DNA of 64,000 nucleotides from Amoebophrya sp. A120 (lineage: Eukaryota > Sar > Dinophyceae > Syndiniales > Amoebophryaceae), in contig CAJINV010000011.1 of NCBI GenBank assembly GCA_905178155.1, positions 1,015,982 to 1,079,981 on the forward strand. Reading direction: 5' to 3'. The stretch's first letter is position 1, and each line of letters begins with the position of its first letter. The notes under the pieces are model-generated. The model was not told the origin of the DNA and made no database searches. It saw only the letters and a program-made list of their open reading frames with translations. Positions 13,701 to 25,700 of this stretch are shown piece after piece. Made by a program: the position numbers and the translations under genes.

Positions 13701-16700
13701 CTGCTAGAAGTACTGGATCACCGACCAAAAGCGCTAAGAACAATGCCAGTACCTCCGATATCAAACAGGATGACAAAGTGAACACAGTGCCGTCCTACTC
13801 GTCTCCAACGGCTGCTGCATCAACAGGGACAACAACTTCCTCCACGAACGGCACAGAAGCCGTTCATCTTACCGAGCCACTCAGCACGACCGCGATCACA
13901 TCTTCTACTGCTTCAAGTGAATTAGCTGTAGCTACGGACAATGTTGTCTACAAAGTAGAACATCTAGAAGTTATTCCGCAAGACCTTCCCCCCGAGCTCC
14001 CGGAACCGTTGCTCCCCGCGAGCGTTCTCTCGCAGGCGAGCAGTAGCACCTCTACGTCGACGTCCACGACATCGCACAGGTTCGACTCCGTCGAGGATGA
14101 GGAACTGGATAAGTTGATAGCGGATGAGAAAATCCTCCACTTACCCCCCACGGAAGACGATGTGGAGAAAAAACATGAGGAAAACCTGCAACAAGCCGAA
14201 CAGTATATCATGGACGTGATGAATAAAGAACAGGATAGTGCAGCGACTAATGGAATTCCAACTTCCGAAACGACATCCTCCACTCTGATGACAGTGGCTG
14301 GCGAAGAGGCGCTTCTGGGTGATGGTGATCAAGATCAAGTTCATGATCATCCTGAAATGATCAGTACAACTTCTAATTCCTTCATTTCCTCTCCACCACC
14401 ACACTTGGAACTAGATCAGCAACTGGTCGAGCCGGAGACGGACTCGGACTTCAACGCACCCCCGGTCGACTATGGCGTTCTGAAACGTTACATTCGCAAC
14501 TGCTACATGATTTGTCATGCAAAATGACCATGAGCCGCCAGACGATCAAGCTGCTTCGCATGACAGATTATCCAAGGGCCAAACAGCATCTAAATCTGTG
14601 CGAAATTTGTGATGCAAGATTTGCAAGCTTGCCGCTTTCCCTATTGCTCAACTGTTAAACAGTTGAGCATGTAACATTTGAGAACTCCATATTGACATCA
14701 CGCGAGACGAGGTCCGGCAGTTGCACGGGAACGAACAGATCATGAAGCTGAAATCGAGAGGAAATGATATGGAGCCGGAGCTGAAAAATCTGGAGCTCGA
14801 CGAATTGGAGGCGTTGTCGGCCATTCTTCGCGACGAAATGGAGCGCAGGGAGAAACTGAAAAAAGGAGAGCCTGTCGCGCCAAAAGAAAGTAAGGGCAAA
14901 ACAACGAATTCTGCGCGGTCAGGAAGACAAGATTCTATCGCAGCGAGGACGAGGCAAGAAGCAGCTGCGCGAACCGATTCTGCGAATTCCGCGAAACTGC
15001 ACGAGACCGAGTTGAAAATTCGGGCGAAAAAAATGAGGAGGACCTACGAACAACAGCTGGAATTGGAGCGGAGAGTGGTGCTGGACCAGCTGAAACGGGC
15101 GAGAAGCGAGGCAAAAAAACAGGCCGGGGAGGAGAAATCGAAATGGCAAGACGAGTACCTGAAGAAGAGAAAAGAGCTGCTTGCGCGAGGGGACATTCCT
15201 ATTCTGGGGATTGAGGAAGATGACGCACTGAATCAGGTCATTTTGAACAGTACAGAGGAAGACGTTGAAGCCCTTGTTGCCAAAGCCCTGCTGGGAAAGA
15301 CGGCAACATCTACATCTTCAAGCGTCGGACAGAAAAACGCGAGTGCTGCTGCACCTGCTGGTGCTACAGCTGGTAGCTCTTTGACCACTACTCCAGGCTC
15401 TGCTTCTGTTTCCGTTTCCTCGTCAAGTAATATGTTCGGAGCTGATGTCCCCGAAGTAGTTGCGCCGCAGGGAAACAGTGGTCCTCCACCTGCCGCAATT
15501 AGTACCCAGCAACCTTCCACGTCACTCCCGACGCTCGGCAACGTTGTTCCAGTGGCCCATTCCATCGATGTACCTCCTGCACCGTCCTCTGTGGAGGGGC
15601 TCTCGCATTTGGAATTGGAAAAGTTCTACGACGCGATCGAGGTGAACAAGCTGCTCACCGTGGTCCGCAAGCACTCGCAGAAGCAGTCGGATTATCTGAT
15701 GGAGACCATGTATCAGCTCGGCTCTAATCGCGTTTTGATTAACGATCGAGAACGCTTTACCTTCGCGCGGATGCACAATTTGGTGCAGGAATTCGAAAGA
15801 CGGGTATTGTACAACGCGACGGAGTACCCCCCGGAGCAAATGCTAGGCGCGGAGGAAGATCAAGATGGAAGTAAAACAGCGACGAATTATGCTGGTCGAG
15901 GGAGCACTGTTTCCGGTTCTACTTCTTCTACTGCCGCACCACCAGGAGGACAGCAACCTAGCTCTATGGCCTCCATCGACGCGGACGTGCGGTATCAGCA
16001 CCTCCAAGCCATCGACGCCCGACAAACGCGGGGTTTGGGGGCGAAAGAAGCCGCGTTGATTGGGGGCGAGATGGGATCGTTTCTGAAGGATTTAGAAACG
16101 AAATCCATGGAGGACTACGATTTAGTCAACGATACGGAAGAATTGGTGATGCTGCCGGATCCGAATCCGAGGGACGAAAACCGGATGCAGAAAAAGTGGG
16201 AGAAGGAACTGCTCGGAGGAAAAGTCTTTCGAACAAAGCATCCGAAAAAAAGTAGTTTCAAGGAACTCTGTGCGGATTTTTTGCCGATAGAACAAAAGAA
16301 AGAAAGAGAAACTGAAACTCAAACAACTTCTACTGAGCTAGAAGGAATGAATAAAAAAGGAGCAGGAGCAGGACATCAGGACGAGGACAATTTGTTCGTC
16401 TACCGCGAAGAAGGTGCAGAAGTAGATCGAAACGCAAGTACAACCTCCACTACGTGGACCAAAACAAAGCCGCCGCTGTCCGACGTGGGGATCGCGCTTC
16501 TGACGCTAGACGCGGTCGCGCAGGAAGTCCTGCCCAGTATCGAGAAGGCGAAGCCCGCGCCCGCGAACCAGACGAAACCGCCGAAGGAAAAATATTACGA
16601 CAAAAATCATTTTCACTTCAACCACACGACGCAACAGCTGCACATGAAGAGGGTAGGTATAAAACCGAATCGAAAACCTTATACGAACAACACGAAAGCG

Positions 16701-19700
16701 GCCATCGCGGGGCTGTTTCAAACCCAAATAGCGTATGCCACGCGGGACAAAGCGGTGACGTGGCGGACGAAATTGTGGAGGAAGCAAAGGTGTTACTACA
16801 AAATTCTTTTCCCGCAGTCGGCTTATCGGTTTAAAGTGTTGAAGCGGGACGAAAACGCGCCGCGGATCCAGTTTAGAGATAAGGTCGAGGAGTGGAATAA
16901 GGGTTTACCTACCTCGAAAGCGCCGAAGAAGCCGGTTTTGTCGTTATGGGAAAACTTACAGTGGAACAATCACTGGCTTTTAGCCGAGGAAAAAAGGTCT
17001 TTAACTGATTTATCAGACACGAACCAACAGCTGAGTTCGACGCTGAAGGAGGAAACGATCATTACCGATCTATCACTTCTATTCGCTCGAAGACGGTGGC
17101 GCGCGCGCGTCGCGCAGCGTTTGAACGACGATCAACAGATGCTGAATACCATCCGCATGTTCGGTTTCAATGGGGAGCGGATTTTTATCAGCCAGAACGG
17201 AATTCTCCACGGCGGCGCACTGCACCGCTCGTGTGGCAAAGCGAACGAACACGGGTTGAAAGCGTTTCTGTCCGACGCGCCGTTGACTTCAGATCTGAAA
17301 GCGGATGGGGGCTACACGTCGACTAGTTTGGTCTTGGCCCAGTCGGGGCTGCCACTGGACATGACGAACCAGGTGAATAGTCTGACCGCGCCACCCAGGC
17401 TTCAGTCCCAGCCGCTGCACTTGCCGTTTCTACACGGAGTGAACAACAGTGAAAACGCCCGGCTCGTCGTCAAGTACGAAGCCGCGACCATGGATAACAA
17501 GGGCGACTTCAAGTGGAACAGCACGCGCGAAACCGAGCTGTTGCAAGCGCGGGCGTTGTGGCCGAGCGGGAGAAGTAGCAGGGTAGAAAATAGCGACGGA
17601 ACAACACCTCCGAAAAGGAGTACTACGAAGAAGCACCCGAGACCTTCGCATGTCTATGCCAACGCGATTCGGGATATTGCACAGCCGACTTCCCCGACGC
17701 GCACCGGTGTGTCCGGAACTACGGTCGACTCTACGTCTGCATCTTCTTCCCGCGACGGCCGGAACACACACGACAAAAGTGAGCTGCCGGACCACTGGAC
17801 CTCCAAGCAGATCTGGACCTGGAACGGCGGGAGTCCGTTTGGCTCATTGGTAAAGTTCCGCTCGAACTACCGGCCGCCGCATGGGGACAGCATCTGGCAG
17901 AAATCGTTTGTGAGATTACGAGACGCGTTGTACGTGCGGCACAGCAATGGCAAGGACTTCGCGTTGCGAGACGTGCAGCAACTGGCCTACGAATTCAGCT
18001 ACCTGGACGAGCCGTCGCAACACCGGGTGCGCACGGCGGTCGTGTCATCTTCTCTGGCCTCCCGGGTGGTCTTCGACGCGTTTGCGGTCTATGTTCAGAG
18101 GTGGAACGAGATCACGAAGGAATCCTTCATCATGAAGCAGAAAGCGGCGGAAAAGCGGCGCGCAGCCACGACTACGTTTCACCAGGAATGCTTAGAGGAG
18201 GGTCGGAAACTGGTCCAGGAAGGTAGAAGCGGACAGAAAGAAGAAGCACCAGGGCCAGGCGGGAGTGCAGGAGCAGCTTCGGAAAGTACCGAGAAAGTCG
18301 AGGTAAGCGTAAAGCCACCGCCTGATGTTGAAAATAGAAGTGCTGCTGCTATAGCTGAACAGGGAGTTTCTGGTGAACAAGAAGATCAAAACGTCGCTGC
18401 CGGTGCAGCAGCTCCAGGAAAATCTGCAACAGCAACTTCTACACAAGACATAGGAGCCGCAAAGAAGGAGCTGCATCCTTCGTCAAGTGCAAGTCGAACA
18501 ATTACAACGCTCTCCGCCACCACAACTAAAAAGCCGCAATCCACCCGAGAAATTCTTCTAGCCACGATTGAGTACTACGAGCAAAAGGCGGACTCGCTCC
18601 CCACGACCGGTAGCTCGACGCTGGATTCAGAGAGGAAACAAAACATGCTGAAAACGGAATCGCTCTGCCGCAAACTGACGCAGATCAAAATGGAGAAGAT
18701 GATGCGGTCGGCCGAGAACGTGCAGGCGTGGCAGAACCGGAAACGAGAATTGGAAACGGGCCGACTCAGCTCCATTTTGCGGGGTCTCGTGTATTTCGAG
18801 AAAATCACGGCCGGAATGGACCGGATGACCAAGCCGCTCATCTGGCCCCAGCGCTTCCCGTTAGCCCATGATGGATTCCCCGAGCTCGAACGGTCGCAGC
18901 AGGCGGTGTCTTTATCGGGGGATAGCCGGTTCGAGCTAGAATCGAGTTACATCCGCGTTTCCCCCGATTTCGACCGGTTCATCCCCACTTTTTTCATGAA
19001 AAAAACCACGATGGCGGACCACGCGCAGAGTAAGTTACTGGAAAGCACGACGCATTGGAAGCCGGAGATGGCCCGGTCGACGGTCTTCTTCCTGCAGGAC
19101 CGGAGGGCGGAGCTCCCGATCTTGTTTGCCAACCACACCGATCAATATCGGGAAAAGATTCTCGCAGCGTCTCTTTTGAAGAAGCCAAATTGGATCGTGG
19201 AAGATGAAAGTTTTTGGCTCCAGGTGGAAAAGCAAATGCAGGGACGGGGAAAGCCGTGGCGGTCGGAGGCACAGAAGCTGGCGATGAAAAGGAACGCGGA
19301 GAGGTTAGCAAAAAAGAAGGCCAGAAGTCCTCCTGTTGATGACGATGACGACTTATCAAATGGAATTAATGCGGTGGCGATCTGGAGGAAAATCGCAACA
19401 TTTTTCATGCTTGTCTGACATGACTTTCAGTTTCAACTCTGTATATGCATGAGCATGAGCGCGCACCAACAGTAGTACAGATCCTTTTGGTCTTGTCTGT
19501 CATGCAAAAACGCATTTCGTCGTGCAGAATGCTCAGCACACGGCACCTAAAAAAGTTGTCTGCAGGACCACTCCTGCGTCTTGCTAAGTAATATTGCAGT
19601 GCGCCAATTATGTTCGCAATCACAGACCAGCATTACAAGTTTCCAGACCCAGCAGTAGACCACATATCTGCATTTGATACAAGGACTTTGATGATTGGGA

Positions 19701-22700
19701 TGTCGAGACCTATACGCGGTTGCGGATTCTGAAGGGAAAAGCGGAATTAATGCGGGTGGAAGCCATGGTTGCGAGAAACCCGTTTGATGCTCGAAATGAT
19801 CACCTTGCTCTGGATAGGCAAAAAAGAACCTCCCTGAGGACTCTTACCGAGCTGCAAGCACCCCTGACGGAAAACGAGCTGGACGGTTTGGGACGCTGCG
19901 GTATACGCATAGACGGCGATAAGAAAGAACAGCCGAAAGAAGTAGAGCTCCAAGTAGAACCTCCCAGCAGTGTAAATCTACATTACAAAAACCAGACGAT
20001 GGTAGAAAAAATGCAGCGGAAAATTCTTTCCCGCATGATGCTTTTGCAAGCCGCGCTGAAGGACCGCGAGGCGTGGGGGTCCATCGACCTACCAACGGTG
20101 GAAGAGTTGTCGCACTTTTCGAAAATTCACAACGGCGTTGCGGGGCTCAGTAAAATGTTTGGAACCACGGGGTACGCGGTGGGGAAGAGCGCGGAGTTGG
20201 TCGGGGAGCAGCTGTTGCTCCGGGTGGAAAAGGAGAGAATCGAACGGGAACGGGTTCAGGAATTAACCGCGATTTTCCGGAAGAATTACGCACCTGCCAG
20301 TCATGCTGCTGCTTTAGCCGAGGAAGACGAAGAGGAGGACGACAGAATTTCCCTGCCGTCGAACAGAGAGGAGGTCGTGTCAAGGTTAGCTGCATTGACG
20401 AAGAACGGTGCTCAAGTACTCGGCGAGGGGCAGGGGGGTGAGGATTATTCTGAAGATGAAGTACCCAACAGCAGCAGCGGTGATCAAGATCACGCAAGTA
20501 TTAGTGAAATAGAAGTACAACTAGGGAAGCTGAAGAACGCAACGGCTCGTACAGCGGCACAACTAAATGAGATTGCTAGGACTACTACATCTTCAGCAGA
20601 GCCGGACAATCTTCTTCATCCTCCAAACGGAAGTGAAACGACTTCTGACGTAGAAGATCCCTTGACAACATCAACGACACCAAAGCCCAAGGTCGTCGAG
20701 AAGGTCCTGCGGGGAGACGCTGCAAAGCGGGAAGTGATCAGGAGGATAGTGGAGAAGAACGAAGTTGCAGGGCAGGAGGAGCCGAGTGAAGATCTAGTCA
20801 CATCTCCAGAAGGAGTAGGAGGAGACGAAGCAAGTAGTACTGAGAAAGCAGCTTCATCGCATGGTAGTGATAGTGATGCTGCCTCTGCTGAAGGAACAAC
20901 CTCCACGGGAAGAACTTCTGAGTCTGAGACAGCAACCGGAACAACTCCGGGCAACAGCGAGGAGCAGGGGCAGGATAACGATAGCGGTAACGCTCAAGGA
21001 ACCTCCACATCAAGCGACAAGGAGCACAGCGGCCTCGCCGAGTCCTCCTCCTCCGCTGCAGCATCTTCCACGGAGCAGCACCCGCAGGAGGAAAATAAGG
21101 CCCCAAATGATCACGATTTTCACGACGAAGATGAGGAAGATGATCATGTTTACCGCGGCGCACCGCAAACGTCGACGTCCAGTACAACTTCTAACGATGC
21201 TCATGCTCCAACCACGCCACACGGGGACGAGCTGCCGGCGAAACAAGAGGGAGCGGCTTCACCAGCAAGCACCGGCCCTCCGCCCGGTGACGCGACGAGG
21301 GAGACCACCGAGGAGGAGGAAGCTGCTAAAGACATAAACAGGAAGTTGAGCAACGACGGAGGGCAGAGTAGTAGAGATGACGGAGGCGGAGCACAACAAA
21401 ATAAAGACCACGCACCGTCACAAGAGCAGCAGCAACAGCAAACGCAAACCGCGGGCACTCCCGATTCAGATGATGTTCTTGAGAAGCCGCAGACAGGAGC
21501 TCCTGCATCAACACAAGATGGTGGCACAGAAGCAGATGATAGTCGTGGGGGACCAGCAACAGCAGGGACACCACAACAACCACAAGAATCGGAAGACATG
21601 AACACCGTGGCGGAACAGCAATCTCCTCAGCGGCAGGAACAAAAGCAACCTGCAGCCCCAGAGCAGCACGAGAACGAGGAGCCTAATAATAAAGACAAAC
21701 CCCCGGCGCCTGCCCCGCCTCGTCCGCAGCAAGAAACGACCGCCAAATCAAGCACGACAACCGTCAAGCCTTTACAACCCGCCCCACCGAAGCATCAAGA
21801 TCATGCGCAGCCACCCCGGCTCTCGACCACCAGTCCCCAATCCAGACACGCCAAAATCCGCAACGGTTCGCTCCTTCCCTGGGAGGCGCCGGAGGGGTAT
21901 CAGGTCCAGGAACGAGAACGGGAAAAACGGAAATCCATATCAAATGTAAAAATGTCTGGGTCTGGAAGATTGCCAGGTTTGTCATGCACATTTTGCATGA
22001 CTCCTGATGTCTGTGATGCATGCCCTAGCATCACAGATTTTGTGAGGGCTTCCTGATGCCTATACCGCATGACAAATCCTCTTTCCGTGTAGCAGAACTT
22101 GGACACTCTTTGCTGCTCATGCAGTACAGATTTTTTTAGAATCCAAAATCAGCATGACAAGTTGGATTCTTCCAGACCCAGACATTTTTACATTTGATAA
22201 TCCAGCGGCAAAGACGACCCGACCATCCACGATCCTTACAAACCCTTGAAAGCCAAGCCGGGAGAGGTTCCGCACTACATATTGTGAGGAAAAATAACCC
22301 CACACCAGAGTCAAGATGGAAAATCTGCTACACAAATGAATCAGCTCTGGTTGTTTCGCATGACAGGTCTGTCATCGTAGTGTAGTCCTGTTTAGCTAGT
22401 TCCGAAGCGTCACAGATCTAGACTATCATGCTGATTCTAGCATCACAAGTTCCAAAACACGATTAGAGAATGGCTCTCATGGTGCGTCGCATGAGAAACT
22501 TCTTTTGGCATGCAGATTTGCATCACAACTCTGGGGTCGGGACTTTTTTACTCAGAATACTACACGGACGATACGTACACGACGGGGGTTTATCAAATGC
22601 AAATATGTGTGGGTCTGGAACGCTGGAACTTGTCACGCTTATTCTGGATAGTGCAAAAATCTGTGTTGCGTGATTACCAAAAGCTGCCCACTTTTGACCA

Positions 22701-25700
22701 AGTTGAGAGGAATTTTCTCATACAGGCGAGGCATGATAGGGGTCGCGCAGAATCTGTCATGCTAGATCATGTATGGCAGACCTCATGTGTCTTGGAAAAC
22801 CTGCATGACAAGTTCGCATCCTTGTTCCAGACCCAGACATATTTGCAATGCATAGGGTGCCGCCCGTCCGGCCCCCGCCGGTCGATTCCCTGCCCGAAGA
22901 GTTCGATGACAACTTTTTTCGAGATTGGGACCAGGGCATTCTGCCGCGGAAATGGCCGACGGACGACTTCTATGAGGACGAGAAGGAACAAGCGAGGCAG
23001 TGGGCGGAGGAGGGGTTGGTGGTGGAGGAGCAGGTCTTAACGTTCCCGGTTTCCACGCAGCGAACGATCAAGGAGGAATCGCTTTTCAAGAAAACCATGA
23101 AGATACAAGCAGTGTCTTCCTCAAAAAATTCGACCGAAACCACGACCACCACAGCATTGTTCACGTCAAATGCACTGAGGCACCACCCAATTATGATGAC
23201 GCCCCCATTACCGCCGGTGAACACGAAAGAATTCGTGATCATCGAGCCGTCCATCGAAAACGCGCACTTGATCTTCAGCAACGACAGCTACGTGAACCAA
23301 GCGCACCGAGCCCCGCAGCAGTACCCGGCGCACTACCGGAAAAAACTGGTGATGGAAACGCAAGTGTCCAAGATTGCGACGTTTATGGCGAATGTGTCCG
23401 AGTCTATAGTCCACCAACCCAGCAAAATGTTCTGGTGCAAGAAACAGAAGTCGTACGTGTTGGTTTTGACGGTGCAGAAGCTGCACCAGTTCCGAGTGGG
23501 CGTGCCGTTATCCTGTGCAAAAGCATCGTACTCGTACTATCTATCGCAGTCGAGCATGACAAAACTGGTTTCCAACCAGAAGCAGCATGAGAAATTCCTA
23601 TTTTCTTCTTGGGAAAGTTTGTCATGCGATCTGTACTAGAAGTACGATGCTTTTGCAATGCATAGCCGTACAAAAAGATCAACTCCGAAACTTTGCGGTT
23701 CATTGGTCTCGACCGCGACCTGGCCTGCTGGGCGTCGGTTTCGAGGAAAGGTACAAATGAAAAATTTGTGACGCAATTCTTCTTCTCGAGCAAGGGCGGA
23801 CGCGGATGTGTTAAAGTAAAAGTAAATGTATTTGTTGTATACGTTGGTCAACTTCTACATGTTTCACCATGACTGTGACATCAAAAAGGAACAATTCTTC
23901 GCAATCTCAGACTCCATCCCCCCAGACGAATTCGATCCAGAGACCAACAAAACCTTCACACCAAAAGTGGATTTCGACAATCTCAGGGAGCCCTACCCGT
24001 CCTGGGTGAGCCGGTCTTTAACGTGTCACGCGGAGCACAACTCCCTAAGGTTGCCGGATAACGAAGTGCGCCGGATCGAGATCGGCTGGAGAAGGAAGCT
24101 CTTCTACTACAAGAAAGAGGTGGAGAGGTAATTTTCAACCAAGTTTATATGTTCGTGGCGTCGCTATGCCTATGGAAGTACTTAACATCAATCTACTCGT
24201 CTTTGTTTTGTTGAAGTGGAAGATGCACGGGACACTTCATTCCTTCTTCCACTGCTACTCTCTTCAGGTACCGCCGCACCGAAATGGTTCGTCTGTGGCG
24301 GATGCAATGGTACTTGTGGTTGCAGATGCGCAGCAACCAGGAACACCAAGCTTTAAAAGAACAGATGGACAAGGAAAACGGCGTAACCTCTCCCCCCGCC
24401 TCCGGCGAAACCCCGATGCCCACAACGACCCCCGCGCCGGCCTCGGCCGCGGCGCTGCGGAGTAAGAAACTCAAGGAGAAACAGCAGTTTTTGGTGCTCG
24501 GCACGCCCGATCTAGTCCCGACGGATCAACTGGTGCGGCACCCGAAGAGCCAGTCCGCACTCGTTACGAAAACTACCAGCACAAGTGCGACGACCAGCAA
24601 CTTTTATTCCAGTACTATGATGGATTCGCTTTCCAGCTACATTCCCTGGTCGGTGTTGCACTCCATGGGGTGGAAGAGTCTTTGGCAGGTCCAATCCGCT
24701 TTATGAATTGCAAATGTGTCTGGGTCTGGAAGATTCTGAGACTTGTCATGCACGTTTTGCATGAGCCGTGAGGTCTGGAATGCGAGACCTAGCATGACAG
24801 ATTCTTTGAGGTCTCTATCATGCCTTTCCTGCATGAGAAACTCCCTCTCAATTCGGTCAAAAGCGGACAGCTTTTGGTTCTCACGCAGCACAGATTTTTG
24901 CATCATTCACATTTAGCATGACGAGTTTCAATCTTCCAGACCCAGACATATTTGTATTTGATACGCCTTAGGCGTGTACAACTACTACCACTTGTCCCCC
25001 GGCGGGTCGGACCGCAGTCGCGTGCAGCGCGCGTGGAAGTTTTCGAACCAAGCGCACCGGACGAAGCTGCGGCAGCAGTCCCTGCACTACCTGACCCAGC
25101 GGAAACTCGCGCCGGATGTCAGGAGTTACTACGAGAATTCGCGAAGCTATAACCCGAGAAACGGGATTTCCATCGCATTACAGAATCAGAAGCAGACTGC
25201 TAACGAAGACTTACTGCTGGACACCTTCGCCGCCACGGACATTACCGGGAAAACGATCACCCCGTCGGCCGCCACAAATGCGGATGACGAGCTTCTCGAC
25301 GGCACTGCCAGTGGTACACCTTCCAGTGCAACAAAGAGCGCTACTTCGGGATTTGGGGGGCTGCAGAGTAATTTCCAAAATCTGGTTCGATACGCGTTGA
25401 CGTTATCGCAAACCTTCTACTGGAAGCAGATTTTCGTCGAATACGTGACTGAAGACAACAAAGTGTTGAAGACCGTGAAAGCAGACGCGGAGAAAAAAGC
25501 GCTGAAGGATAGTGAGAGTGAGAAGGAACAAGGGCACGGGATTTTGAAAAAAATGGCCAAAATCTCGTCCGGTAAAGGTTCTTCGACAAGTGCATCTTCC
25601 GGGGATCATGGTGAACAAACAGCGACCAACAGCGAAGGTCAAGAAGATCAAACCGCCAAGAGAAAAGACGGCAAATTCACCGAAAACGAAAAGGATTTCC

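Noticed and set aside
23826-23910. ATG at 23826 as the start of a new gene
   Set aside because: A GT-AG intron at 23751-23910 links the frames directly (SRK to DSIPPDEF), so the open sequence before 23911 is intronic.
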